A stretch of DNA of 64,000 nt from Chryseobacterium sp. ISL-80. GTDB taxonomy: Bacteria > Bacillota > Bacilli > Bacillales > Cytobacillaceae. The notes beneath the pieces were generated by a model. That model saw only the letters and a list, made by a program, of their open reading frames with translations, was not told the origin of the DNA and made no database searches. Numbering within the stretch: the stretch's first letter is position 1; each line of letters opens with the position of its first letter. The stretch is from NCBI GenBank assembly GCA_018613055.1, contig JAGGQZ010000013.1, forward strand, positions 434,001 through 498,000, written 5' to 3'. The position numbers and the translations under genes were made by a program. Below, in pieces: positions 50,840 to 59,783 of the stretch.

Positions 50840-51845
50840 TATGCTGTTAAAAACCAATGGTCAAAGATTGGCGGGACTCATTGCCGCCATCGTCTTCATC
50901 ATCTTATTAATATGTGCCAGTATCGTTTACGGATATACTGATACTTCGTGGGGAACAGCTTTTGATGCTTTCACCAATTACGACGGATCGAATGAACATA
51001 TCATCATTCAATCCGTCCGGCTTCCTCGTGCACTGATTGCCGCAGCAGTCGGTGCTAGCCTGGCGATTGCGGGTGTCCTGATGCAGACATTGACGAAGAA
51101 CCCGCTGGCATCACCCGGCATATTTGGTGTGAATGCGGGAGCTGGTTTCGCGGTCGTAGTGGCGGTGACGATTTTTTCAGTCGGCAGCCTCCAGGCTTTT
51201 GCGTGGATTTCCTTTTTAGGCGCTGCACTTGCTGCAATCAGCGTCTATGTGATCGGATCGGCAGGACGTGAGGGATTAACACCGATGAAATTGACGCTTG
51301 CCGGCGCTGCGATGAGCGCGATGTTTTCATCGTTCACACAAGGTCTGCTCGTGTTGGATGAAGCTGCACTTGAACAGGTGCTATACTGGCTGGCGGGGTC
51401 TATCCAGGGACGTAAACTGGAAACACTGATCGGTGTCCTGCCATATCTGGCAATTGGCTGGATCGCAGCGATTCTGATTTCCTCTAAAATGAATGTACTG
51501 TCAATGGGTGAAGATGTGGCCAAGGGTCTTGGTTTGAATACCGGTTTTGTAAAGCTTGGCGCTGGCGTAATCATTGTCCTTTTATCGGGTGGTGCTGTGG
51601 CAGTGGCGGGTCCAATTGGGTTTATCGGGATTGTAATCCCGCATTTGACAAGGGCAGTAGTTGGCATTGACCACCGCTGGGTCATTCTTTTCTCGGCGAT
51701 TTTTGGAGGGATGCTGCTATTGGCGGCGGATATCGCCGCCCGATATGTGCTAATGCCGCAGGAAATCCCGGTTGGTGTCATGACCGCGATGATCGGAACT
51801 CCATTTTTCATTTATATCGCGAGAAAGGGGTTCAACGGAAAATGA
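50840..51845 (+). CDS. Siderophore ABC transporter permease, FecCD family (YfiZ-like)
   Basis: A 334-residue permease with nine or ten helices. Family marks: SVRLPRALIAAAVGASLAIAG, MQTLTKNPLASPGIFGVNAGAGF, and GPIGFIGIVIPHLTR. ATG 50840 is chosen; AAAGG precedes it at 12 bases. A TTG at 50814 is the alternative. It shares ATGA with the next permease. Confidence 0.92.
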
Positions 51846-52897
51846 GCCAGTTTAAAAGCTTAAGACTTTTTAAGGATAGAGTATCCTTTCTAATCGATAA
51901 AAAAGCCGCAGCTATTATGATTGGCCTGCTGGTTACGGCATTTGCCGTATTTGTCATCAGTACTGGACTAGGCGATATGGACATCAGCCCAATCAGCGTG
52001 CTTGCTGTATTTTTTGGCGGGGGAAGCGATATGGAGAGATTGGTTGTACAATCTTTCCGTCTTCCGAGAATTATTGTTGCTCTCATGGTCGGAATAAGTT
52101 TGGCTGTTGCCGGGGGACTTTTGCAGGGGATGATCCGGAACCCGCTTGCTTCACCTGATATTTTGGGGATCACCGGAGGAGCATCGGTTGCAGTAGTTGG
52201 ATTTTTAGCTATTTTCAGTGATGACAATAATGCTTTGACAGTAAGTATAGAATGGATGCCGGTTGCCGCATTTGCTGGTGCCGCGATCGTAGCCTTCCTC
52301 GTTTATTTTCTTTCTTGGAAAAATGGTGTTTCGCCTGTACGCCTCGTCCTAATTGGTATAGGGATTTCCGCGATGATGCAGGCTTTGACCACACTGATGA
52401 TGATCATGGGTCCAATTTACCGGGCCAGCCAGGCGAATATCTGGATCACCGGTACGGTCTACGGATCGACATGGGGAAATGTAGCGGTGCTCGTACCGTG
52501 GACAATCATCATGCTTTTAATTTCCTTCATCCTTGCGAGAAAAGTGAATGTACAGGAACTAGGGGAAGATATCGCTACTGGTGTCGGGGGACATGTCCAG
52601 CGCCAGCGTTTTGCACTTTTACTCGTCAGCACCGCACTTATAGCCAGTTCAGTTGCTTTTGCCGGTGGAATTGGTTTCGTCGGCCTGATGGCCCCGCATA
52701 TGGCGAGAAGGCTTGTCGGATCAGCATTCGGTGCGCTTTTGCCAGTATCAGCTTTGATTGGCGGCATTCTTGTCATGCTTGCTGATTTAATCGGGCGGAC
52801 GATGTTTTCGCCATTGGAAGTCCCTGCAGGTGTTTTCACCGCAGGCATTGGAGCGCCTTATTTTATATACCTGTTATTCAAGACACGAAATTCTTAA
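51842..52897 (+). CDS. Siderophore ABC transporter permease, FecCD family (YfhA-like)
   Basis: A 351-residue second permease, forming a heterodimer with the first. Marks are SFRLPRIIVALMVGISLAVAG, GMIRNPLASPDILGITGGAS and GGIGFVGLMAPHMARRLVG. The start overlaps the preceding stop by four bases. Confidence 0.93.
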   Translation: MSQFKSLRLFKDRVSFLIDKKAAAIMIGLLVTAFAVFVISTGLGDMDISPISVLAVFFGGGSDMERLVVQSFRLPRIIVALMVGISLAVAGGLLQGMIRNPLASPDILGITGGASVAVVGFLAIFSDDNNALTVSIEWMPVAAFAGAAIVAFLVYFLSWKNGVSPVRLVLIGIGISAMMQALTTLMMIMGPIYRASQANIWITGTVYGSTWGNVAVLVPWTIIMLLISFILARKVNVQELGEDIATGVGGHVQRQRFALLLVSTALIASSVAFAGGIGFVGLMAPHMARRLVGSAFGALLPVSALIGGILVMLADLIGRTMFSPLEVPAGVFTAGIGAPYFIYLLFKTRNS

Positions 52898-52919
52898 GTT
52901 GACAGAAAGGGGAATGGAC

Positions 52920-53741
52920 ATGACCTCGGCTATCGAAACGGAAAAACTGACGCTCTCCTATGGAGATTGTATCATCATAAATGAGTTAGACATTCAAATT
53001 CCAAAAGGTGAGATTACTGTTTTTATAGGAGGGAATGGCTGCGGCAAGTCGACCTTGCTCCGCTCAATCGCCAGACTTCTTAAGCCCAGGGAAGGATCGA
53101 TTCTGCTTGAAGGCGAGTCAATCGCGAAGCTGTCAACAAAGGAAGTTGCCCGCAAAATGGCGATTCTTCCCCAATCTCCGTCAGCTCCGGAAGGATTAAC
53201 AGTCCTGCAACTTGTGAAACAGGGAAGATATCCATACCAGACATGGCTGAAGCAATGGTCCGAAGAGGATGAAAAAAGTGTAGAGAATGCGTTGAAGGCA
53301 ACAGGGATTGATCAGCTTAAAGATCGAACAGTCGATTCATTGTCCGGGGGACAGCGGCAGCGTGCCTGGATTGCGATGACCCTTGCCCAGGACACTGATA
53401 TCATCCTTCTCGACGAACCAACGACATATCTGGACATGACCCACCAGATCGAGATTCTTGATCTGCTTTATGAGTTGAATGAAAATGAAGGCAGAACGAT
53501 TGTCATGGTTTTGCATGATTTGAACCTGGCATGCAGATATGCACATAATATTGTGGCGATCAAGGATCAGAAGATTTTTGACCAGGGAAAACCGGAAATT
53601 GTCATTAATTGCGGTCTTGTGAAGCATGTTTTCGGAATGGATTGCGAAGTGACGATTGACCCGCTGTTCGGTACGCCATTATGCATTCCGCATGGAAAAG
53701 GCCGCCGGATCCTAAAGGACGAGGCAGGAGCAACGACATGA
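52920..53741 (+). CDS. Siderophore ABC transporter ATP-binding protein (YusV-like)
   Basis: A 273-residue ATPase of the FecE/FhuC type. Walker A GGNGCGKSTLLRSIARLL near residue 38, Q-loop LPQSPSAPEGLTV, GRYPYQTW as in FhuC-like proteins, signature DSLSGGQRQRAWIAM, Walker B ILLDEPTTYLD and switch His MVLHDLNLACRYA. ATG 52920 has AAAGGGG seven bases upstream. It overlaps the reductase gene by four bases. Confidence 0.94.
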   Translation: MTSAIETEKLTLSYGDCIIINELDIQIPKGEITVFIGGNGCGKSTLLRSIARLLKPREGSILLEGESIAKLSTKEVARKMAILPQSPSAPEGLTVLQLVKQGRYPYQTWLKQWSEEDEKSVENALKATGIDQLKDRTVDSLSGGQRQRAWIAMTLAQDTDIILLDEPTTYLDMTHQIEILDLLYELNENEGRTIVMVLHDLNLACRYAHNIVAIKDQKIFDQGKPEIVINCGLVKHVFGMDCEVTIDPLFGTPLCIPHGKGRRILKDEAGATT

Positions 53742-54502
53742 AGGCTGAATTAACTTCAAATGAAATAGCGATTCTTGCAAATTATCGTTTTGTTGTTGCT
53801 GAACCTGAAAAGGATGTGCAAATCGATTTCAAGCCATTCATGGATGAATCAATGATGGGAGCTTATCTGGATCGGTTCAATGAAGGGCTGAAGGCACCGG
53901 ATGCAAAAACGGCCGCTTCTGTATTCATGAAAAGACATGCCTTCCTCGCGGTCCTATATTTATATTCAATGACCGCTTTTAATAAAAGGATTGATGTTTC
54001 ACCTGAAAATATTATCCTTGCAGATGCGATCAAGGATGGGCTTTGGCTTCCGGAGTTTTATCTAAAAAGCAAGATTGCCGATGTATGTCCCGACGAGGAA
54101 CGGCAAGAGTGGCGGATGGAAGCAGTAAGGCACTTGTTTGTCGATAATTTGTTTCCTGTCATGGATGCCATCTCGAAGTCTGCGAAAATTTCAAAGTTGG
54201 TCCTCTGGGAAAATGTAGCGGTCTATGTCTTTTGGCTTTATGAAAAAATCCTGAATGAGTCCAGTGATCCAGATATCAGGGTGAGGGCCGAAGAGGACTT
54301 TACCTTTTTGGTTGAGTCAGCACCCGGCAGACTATTCGGAAGGTATCATAAAAATCCAATTGCTAGATATTACACTAAACCAGTTTATCAAGAAGAAGTG
54401 GATTCTTTTATCAGGGTGCGAAAAACCTGCTGTTATAGCTACAAGCTGAAGGAAAAAGGTGGTTACTGCAAAACTTGTCCGCGTACATGCGAAAAGGAGT
54501 AG
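53738..54502 (+). CDS. FhuF-like ferric-siderophore reductase
   Basis: A 254-residue protein with an all-helical body (SVFMKRHAFLAVLYLYSMTA, LVLWENVAVYVFWLYEKIL) and the C-terminal 2Fe-2S motif RKTCCYSYKLKEKGGYCKTCP shortened here to CC, then C and C: Cys-Cys-x10-Cys-x2-Cys, typical of FhuF. It would release iron from imported siderophore. ATGA overlap with the ATPase gene shows one operon. Confidence 0.88.
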   Translation: MKAELTSNEIAILANYRFVVAEPEKDVQIDFKPFMDESMMGAYLDRFNEGLKAPDAKTAASVFMKRHAFLAVLYLYSMTAFNKRIDVSPENIILADAIKDGLWLPEFYLKSKIADVCPDEERQEWRMEAVRHLFVDNLFPVMDAISKSAKISKLVLWENVAVYVFWLYEKILNESSDPDIRVRAEEDFTFLVESAPGRLFGRYHKNPIARYYTKPVYQEEVDSFIRVRKTCCYSYKLKEKGGYCKTCPRTCEKE

Positions 54503-54506
54503 GATG

Positions 54507-54749
54507 ATGGAGAATAATTTGAATGAACAAATCAACGGATTGCTGGAAAAGTATACTGAACTTCTGGTTGGCGAAAGTTCACCTGAAAACATCGAAAAGG
54601 TAAAAACATGGATTTTGTACGGCCATATCGCCAAGTCAATGCCGCCGCTGGCCAAGCACTGGAATGCGGAATATCCAGAGGCGAAGGAGCAGATCAAGAA
54701 CGTGATTGCCGAGATCAAAGAAATGAATGAGCGGAACCGCCAGAAATAA
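54507..54749 (+). CDS. DUF2573 protein (YusU-like)
   Basis: An 80-residue helical protein (LNEQINGLLEKYTELLVGES, VKTWILYGHIAKSMPPLAKH). YusU sits next to yusV in B. subtilis, so this order is conserved. The function is unknown. GGAG precedes two adjacent ATGs; the second is used. Last gene of the iron operon. Confidence 0.75.
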   Translation: MENNLNEQINGLLEKYTELLVGESSPENIEKVKTWILYGHIAKSMPPLAKHWNAEYPEAKEQIKNVIAEIKEMNERNRQK

Positions 54750-54754
54750 CGAAG

Positions 54755-54784
54755 AACCATCTCCAAGCGAGGTGGTTTTTTTGT
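54755..54784 (+). terminator. Terminator of the iron operon
   Basis: AACCATCTC/GAGGTGGTT hairpin (with G.T pairs) and TTTTTTT. Confidence 0.85.
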
Positions 54785-54854
54785 AGGGAAAAATCCTTCT
54801 TGGGGTTCAATCTCAAACCGAAAGTGAAAAGGAGAAGACAGGGGAAGGAATTTT

Positions 54855-54890
54855 AACCATAAAAACCGGGCGTTTTGCCCGGTTTGGTTA
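54855..54890 (-). terminator. Terminator of the coat protein genes
   Basis: Minus-strand AAACCGGGC/GCCCGGTTT hairpin with TTTTATGG, 14 bases after the gene ending at 54904. It is near symmetric and could work both ways. Confidence 0.85.
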
Positions 54891-54903
54891 AACACATGGG
54901 GTA

Positions 54904-55251
54904 TTACTGAAGCTGCTGCCCGCCATAAGGGAATTGATTCGTGTAGCCCTGGAATTGCTGGTGTGACTGCTGAAGCTTTTGCGCGTCAGCTGCCTCAACT
55001 GCATACCAGCCCTTTTTGAACATCATGTTATAAAGGCTGCGCTGTGCGTTTGCAGTTTCTGTGTAGATGGCAAGTACATCCTGGTACAGCTGGTCGTGGC
55101 TGGCTTCATGGAGTGCCTGTGTGTAAGCGTCGGTCATGTATTTTTCCGTCGTTAAAATATCATTGATAAAATCACGGTCATTCATTTGCGGTGTCTTTTG
55201 CACCTGTGTTTCTGGATTTTGGATTTTTTGCTGATTCTGGTTCTGGTTCAT
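54904..55251 (-). CDS. CotF-like spore coat protein
   Basis: A 115-residue protein with a Gln/Asn-rich start (MNQNQNQQKIQNPETQ), then the CotF-type helix-bundle segment DRDFINDILTTEKYMTDAYT, LYQDVLAIYTETANAQRSLY, and a Gln-rich tail. CotF-like YusN occupies this place in B. subtilis. AGGAGG sets the ATG at 55251. Operon with the gene upstream, 26 bp apart. Confidence 0.85.
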   Translation of the reverse strand: MNQNQNQQKIQNPETQVQKTPQMNDRDFINDILTTEKYMTDAYTQALHEASHDQLYQDVLAIYTETANAQRSLYNMMFKKGWYAVEAADAQKLQQSHQQFQGYTNQFPYGGQQLQ

Positions 55252-55277
55252 CCGCTTTTTCCTCCTGTCTAGTTCGA

Positions 55278-55562
55278 TTATTGCATTCCCGGTGATTGGG
55301 AATATGCCTGGTTTTGCGGGCTGTTCAGGTGCGTAAGGATTTTCTCGTAATGCTTCTGGTGCATTTGGCCGCACTTTTCGATTTCCATCTTTAGCTCCTG
55401 GTCCTGGCATTGCTGTGCAAAGAAATGTGCTTTTTTCATGGCAAGTAAATTCCATGAAAGCATATCTGTTAAGTATAGGGAATCCTTAGTGGATACAACG
55501 GATGGCGGCGACTGCATGATCCCTTGCTGCTGGCTTTGAAAATTCATGTTTTGCTGCTGCAT
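55278..55562 (-). CDS. CotF-like spore coat protein, smaller paralogue
   Basis: A 94-residue protein: Gln-rich start (MQQQNMNFQSQQQGIMQS), then STKDSLYLTDMLSWNLLAMK and FAQQCQDQELKMEIEKCGQM, helices like those of CotF/YusN. AGGAGG precedes the ATG at 55562. The two probably form one coat-associated unit. Confidence 0.8.
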   Translation of the reverse strand: MQQQNMNFQSQQQGIMQSPPSVVSTKDSLYLTDMLSWNLLAMKKAHFFAQQCQDQELKMEIEKCGQMHQKHYEKILTHLNSPQNQAYSQSPGMQ

Positions 55563-55779
55563 AATAGAACCTCCTGTTTTATGATCATTCCTACGGATAT
55601 TATCGTTCCCGCGCCGAAATAAAGTATGCAGATCAAGATTCGTCAAAAAAGAACATTTTTCTACGAAAGTAATACTCAAAGTTATTAAAAAGTGATAAAA
55701 TGATTTTGCAAAATAGATATAGATGAAGCAATTTTTTTAAAGGGTAATGTAATCGGTTTCATTAAGGGGAGGAAAAGCT

Positions 55780-56697
55780 ATGGAACAATTAATGAGGAAC
55801 TTTTTTCTTTTTCTATCAAAAAATAAATTTTTCACGAAGATGGCCAAGAAATACGGCCTTCGCTTAGGAGCAAAACGCTTTGTCTCAGGCGAAACGGTCG
55901 AGCAGTCAGTCGCAGTAATCAAAGAGCTAAACAGCAAGAATCTTGCGGCAACCGTCGACTTTCTCGGTGAATTCGTCGACAATGAAAAAGAGGCCAACGA
56001 GAGAGCGGAAAGTTCAATTGCAATGATCAAAGCAATTGGCCGCGAAAAATTAAATGCCCAGATGAGCGTCAAAATGACTTCACTCGGCTTTGACATCTCT
56101 GAGAAAGTAGTCATGAACAATATGCGCCGAATCATGGATACTGCCAAGGAGAATAATGTATTTGTGACCATCGACATGGAAGACTATGAACGCTGCCAGA
56201 AGACGCTGGATATTTTCAAACAGCTGAAGTCCGAATACGATAATATCGGTACTGTCATCCAGGCATACCTGTACCGTACTGAAAAAGATATTGAGGATTT
56301 GAATCAATACTCACCAAATCTCCGTCTTGTGAAGGGAGCTTACAAAGAATCTCCGGAAGTAGCTTTCCCTGAGAAGAAGGATGTAGATGAGAACTTCAAA
56401 AAAATTATCAAAATGCATATGCTGAATGGTAACTACACAGCAGTTGCCTCACACGATGACAATATTATCAACTTCACCAAGGAATTCGCAAAGGCGAACA
56501 ACATTCCGAAAACCCAGTTCGAATTCCAGATGCTCTTCGGGATCATGCCGGAAAGACAGCTACAGCTTGCTGAAGAAGGCTATACGATGCGCGTATATGT
56601 GCCTTTCGGAACAGACTGGTACGGCTATTTCATGCGCCGCCTTGCAGAACGCCCGGCAAACGTAGCATTTGTGCTAAAAGGAATGATGAAGAAATAA
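55780..56697 (+). CDS. fadM: Proline dehydrogenase-family flavoenzyme (FadM/PutB type)
   Basis: A 305-residue FAD-dependent TIM-barrel enzyme oxidising proline to pyrroline-5-carboxylate. Marks: AATVDFLGEFVDNEKEA, MSVKMTSLGFDIS, VTIDMEDYERCQKTLDIF, RLVKGAYKESPEVAFP, AVASHDD, EFQMLFGIMPERQ and RVYVPFGTDWYGYFMRRLAE (flavin and substrate contacts). The location by the fad operon matches yusM/fadM. GGGGAGG precedes the ATG. Its own terminator follows. Confidence 0.93.
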   Translation: MEQLMRNFFLFLSKNKFFTKMAKKYGLRLGAKRFVSGETVEQSVAVIKELNSKNLAATVDFLGEFVDNEKEANERAESSIAMIKAIGREKLNAQMSVKMTSLGFDISEKVVMNNMRRIMDTAKENNVFVTIDMEDYERCQKTLDIFKQLKSEYDNIGTVIQAYLYRTEKDIEDLNQYSPNLRLVKGAYKESPEVAFPEKKDVDENFKKIIKMHMLNGNYTAVASHDDNIINFTKEFAKANNIPKTQFEFQMLFGIMPERQLQLAEEGYTMRVYVPFGTDWYGYFMRRLAERPANVAFVLKGMMKK

Positions 56698-56702
56698 ATC
56701 CG

Positions 56703-56728
56703 CAGGCTGACAATTGTCAGCCTGTTTT
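56703..56728 (+). terminator. Terminator of fadM
   Basis: CAGGCTGAC/GTCAGCCTG hairpin and TTTTATTT. Confidence 0.9.
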
Positions 56729-56740
56729 ATTTAGGAAGAT

Positions 56741-56972
56741 GTAAAACTCTACTTTGAGAATTATCCAGCTCCAGCGCCTAGCCAGTTTTCATCCCTGAAA
56801 AGGCTTCCTGGAGAATCTTGCGAGAAGCGTTAGCTTTGAGCATCTCGAGACCTGTCTAGCTGCGACTCCTAACTCCTCGAGACGCTTCGGTCCTGCCAAT
56901 GAAGTCAAAGAACGACTTCAATGGGCGGACCTCCAACGCTTGTCGAGGCTGACCAAGGCGCTTACGCTTTTA
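56741..56972. repeat. Dispersed Bacillus-type intergenic element, long copy
   Basis: Same element as 20777-20915, with TATCCAGCTCCAGCGCCTAG and CTTCGGTCC...GGCGCTT shared, but 91 bases (56784-56874) are inserted between GCGCCTAGCC and CCTCGAGACG. The insert itself holds another CTCGAGAC copy, suggesting an internal duplication. The central hairpin (AATGAAGTC/GACTTCAAT) is complete here. It ends on the yuzL stop codon. Confidence 0.8.
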
Positions 56973-57101
56973 TTTTTTATATTGGCTATTCTGGCTGTTC
57001 TGCTTTCTTTCTCCGCCCTTGCCCATTGAAGGGCCTGCATCGCCTTTTACGCTTGCTGCACTTACGCCAGCCTTGGATGGATCTTTTTTCATTCTTGCCA
57101 T
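56970..57101 (-). CDS. yuzL: YuzL-like small protein, 43 residues
   Basis: The minus-strand frame MARMKKDPSKAGVSAASVKG to QNSQYKK fits the YuzL family of tiny Bacillus proteins, which lies between fadM and fadN in B. subtilis as here. GGAGG precedes the ATG by seven bases. It is basic, hydrophilic and likely spore-associated, but the role is unknown. Confidence 0.8.
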   Translation of the reverse strand: MARMKKDPSKAGVSAASVKGDAGPSMGKGGERKQNSQNSQYKK

Positions 57102-57295
57102 GATCATACCTCCGTGTTTTTAAGTGATAAAAGTATCGCCTTTATAGAATGCCCAAGTGTTTAAGAATAAGCATATGGATTAAAGATTCAAAAAATTTTA
57201 TTTTTTCCACACCTTATTATTGCGGAAATTTTTTAAATATTTTATAGTAGTAATTAACAGAGCTCATTTATATGCATATTTTTTTTGGTGCAAAA

Positions 57296-57314
57296 ATGAA
57301 TGAGTATTCATTCA
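57296..57314 (+). promoter_or_regulatory. FadR operator of the fad operon
   Basis: ATGAATGAGTATTCATTCA contains a full TGAATGA-N4-TCATTCA palindrome, the Bacillus FadR consensus. FadR, released by long-chain acyl-CoA, represses fadN-fadA-fadE. It lies 29 bases before the fadN start. Confidence 0.88.
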
Positions 57315-57342
57315 AAAAGAGTCAAAGGGGGAGACAAATTTG

Positions 57343-59724
57343 ATGCGACAAATTCAAAAGGCAGCGGTGCTTGGTTCAGGTGTCATGGGATCAGGAATTG
57401 CCGCACATCTGGCCAACATCGGAATCCCGACATTGCTGCTGGACATTGTACCTCGGGAATTAACGGAACAGGAAAAAGCGAAAGGCCTGACAATTGAAGA
57501 TAAGCAGGTGCGCAACCGAATCAGTGCAGGAGCACTGCAGAAGTTATTGAAGCAAAAACCGGCACCTTTGGCCTCCAAAAAGAATCTTGCTCTAATTGAA
57601 GCGGGCAACTTTGAAGATGATATGGAAAAACTCAAGGATGTAGACTGGGTAATCGAAGTAGTCGTTGAGAACCTTGATATTAAAAAGAGAGTTTTTACCG
57701 ATGTAGATAAATATCGAAAGCAGGGAAGCATCATCAGCTCCAACACTTCCGGAATTTCTGTCGAAGCAATGGCAGAAGGACGTTCAGAAGATTTCAGGAA
57801 GCACTTCCTGGGAACGCACTTCTTCAACCCGCCACGTTACCTGAAGCTGCTTGAAGTGATTCCTACCAAAGATACGGATCCTGAAGTCCTTGCCTTCATG
57901 AAAACATTCGGTGAAGACCAGCTCGGAAAAGGTGTTGTTGAAGCGAAGGATACACCAAACTTCATCGCCAACCGAATCGGTACTTACGGATTGCTTGTGA
58001 CCGTGAGGGAAATGGTGAAAGGCGGATACAGTGTTGGTGAGGTAGACTCCATTACTGGGCCAATGATCGGCCGTCCTAAGAGCGCAACATTCCGCACACT
58101 TGATGTAGTGGGTCTTGATACTTTCGCTCATGTTGCAAAAAATGTGTATGACCAGGTAGAAGGAGAAGAAAAGGAAGTCTTTGAAGTACCTGAGTTCATG
58201 AAGAAGATGCTCGAGAACGGCTGGATTGGAAGCAAGTCTGGTCAGGGATTCTTCCTGAAGCAGGGCAAGGAAATCCTTGAGCTGGACTCGCAGACTTTGG
58301 AATACGGACCTCGTAAAAAACTAAAAACAGCGTCTACTGAAATGGCCAAGCAGGAAAAAGGGCTTGCCAATAAAATGAAAGCGCTTGTTTATGCAAAGGA
58401 CCGCGCTGGAGAGCTTTTATGGAACATCTTCAGTCCTGTGCTTGTTTATTCAGCTGATTTGCTGGGCACGATTGCTGACGATATCGTCGCCGTGGACCGT
58501 GCAATGAAGTGGGGCTTCGGCTGGGAAATGGGGCCTTTCGAAGCATGGGATGCACTTGGTGTAGAGAAGGCAATCAGCAAAATGGAGTCTGAAGGCAAGA
58601 CCGTTCCTGTATGGGTAAAAGAAATGGTCGAAAAAGGCTTCACTGCTTTCTATAAGGAAGAGGATGGGAGACTGAGCTATTACCACAATGGTGAATACGT
58701 AGCTGTAGAGGAAAATCCAAAGGCAATCAACCTGAAGCTTTTGAAGAAGCAAAAGGGTGTCATTAAAAAGAATGGCGGCGCAAGCCTGATCGACCTTGGC
58801 GACGGTATCGCCCTTCTGGAATTCCATTCTCACAGCAACTCGATCGGGCCTGATATCCTCCAGATGATCAACTTCGCGATCGATGAAGTGGAAAAGAACT
58901 ACAAAGGACTTGTCATCGGCAACCAGGGCAAAAACTTCTCGGTTGGTGCCAACCTGGCGATGATCCTGATGGAAGCGCAAGACGATAACATCTGGGATCT
59001 TGATATGGTCGTTCGCCAGTTCCAGCAGACGACGATGAAAATCAAATACTCATCTAAGCCTGTTGTCGCTGCTCCGTTTGGAATGACGCTTGGCGGCGGC
59101 GCTGAAATGTGCTTGCCGGCAGCTCATATACAGGCATCGATGGAAACTTACATGGGGCTTGTTGAAGCGGGAGTTGGCCTCATCCCTGGCGGAGGCGGAA
59201 ACAAGGAGCTTTACATCAAGCATCTTGAAGGCCTGCCAAAAGGCGTTGAGTTTGACCTTCAAAAGGTTGCGAATAAAGTATTTGAAACCATTGCGATGGC
59301 TAAGGTCTCCACTTCAGGAGAGGAAGCTCGTGAAAATAACTTCCTGAATGAAGCAGACGGCATCAGTGTCAATAGCGATCACTTACTATACGATGCAAAA
59401 CAGGCGGCATTGAACTTATATGAAAGCGGCTATAAAGCACCGGTCAGAAAGAAAGTTCCTGTAACCGGCGAGCCAGGATATGCAACCCTGCTGCTAGGTG
59501 CCCAGACAATGCATCTGTCAGGTTACATTTCTGAGCATGACCTGAAGATTGCGAAAAAGCTTGCGTATGTCATCTCTGGCGGTAAAGTGCCATACGGAAC
59601 CGAAGTCGATGAGCAATACTTGCTTGACCTTGAAAGGGAAGCGTTCCTGAGCCTTGTGGCAGAACCTAAATCACAGCAGCGCATGCAGCATATGCTCGTT
59701 AAAGGAAAGCCATTGCGCAACTAA
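57343..59724 (+). CDS. fadN: 3-hydroxyacyl-CoA dehydrogenase/enoyl-CoA hydratase FadN
   Basis: A 793-residue bifunctional beta-oxidation enzyme. The NAD-binding domain is at the N-terminus (AAVLGSGVMGSGIAAHLAN), followed by SNTSGISVEAMAEG and LGTHFFNPPRYLKLLEVIP with the catalytic His. The hydratase/crotonase part is C-terminal (residues about 480-700: LLEFHSHSNSIGPDILQMIN, GNQGKNFSVGANLAMIL, APFGMTLGGGAEMCLPAAH). AAGGGGGAG precedes; ATG 57343 preferred over the TTG one codon earlier. Confidence 0.96.
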   Translation: MRQIQKAAVLGSGVMGSGIAAHLANIGIPTLLLDIVPRELTEQEKAKGLTIEDKQVRNRISAGALQKLLKQKPAPLASKKNLALIEAGNFEDDMEKLKDVDWVIEVVVENLDIKKRVFTDVDKYRKQGSIISSNTSGISVEAMAEGRSEDFRKHFLGTHFFNPPRYLKLLEVIPTKDTDPEVLAFMKTFGEDQLGKGVVEAKDTPNFIANRIGTYGLLVTVREMVKGGYSVGEVDSITGPMIGRPKSATFRTLDVVGLDTFAHVAKNVYDQVEGEEKEVFEVPEFMKKMLENGWIGSKSGQGFFLKQGKEILELDSQTLEYGPRKKLKTASTEMAKQEKGLANKMKALVYAKDRAGELLWNIFSPVLVYSADLLGTIADDIVAVDRAMKWGFGWEMGPFEAWDALGVEKAISKMESEGKTVPVWVKEMVEKGFTAFYKEEDGRLSYYHNGEYVAVEENPKAINLKLLKKQKGVIKKNGGASLIDLGDGIALLEFHSHSNSIGPDILQMINFAIDEVEKNYKGLVIGNQGKNFSVGANLAMILMEAQDDNIWDLDMVVRQFQQTTMKIKYSSKPVVAAPFGMTLGGGAEMCLPAAHIQASMETYMGLVEAGVGLIPGGGGNKELYIKHLEGLPKGVEFDLQKVANKVFETIAMAKVSTSGEEARENNFLNEADGISVNSDHLLYDAKQAALNLYESGYKAPVRKKVPVTGEPGYATLLLGAQTMHLSGYISEHDLKIAKKLAYVISGGKVPYGTEVDEQYLLDLEREAFLSLVAEPKSQQRMQHMLVKGKPLRN

Positions 59725-59783
59725 TAGATTGATAGATTGAAAGTGAAATACATTTTAACATCCAAGGAAAGAGAGGGAATGAG

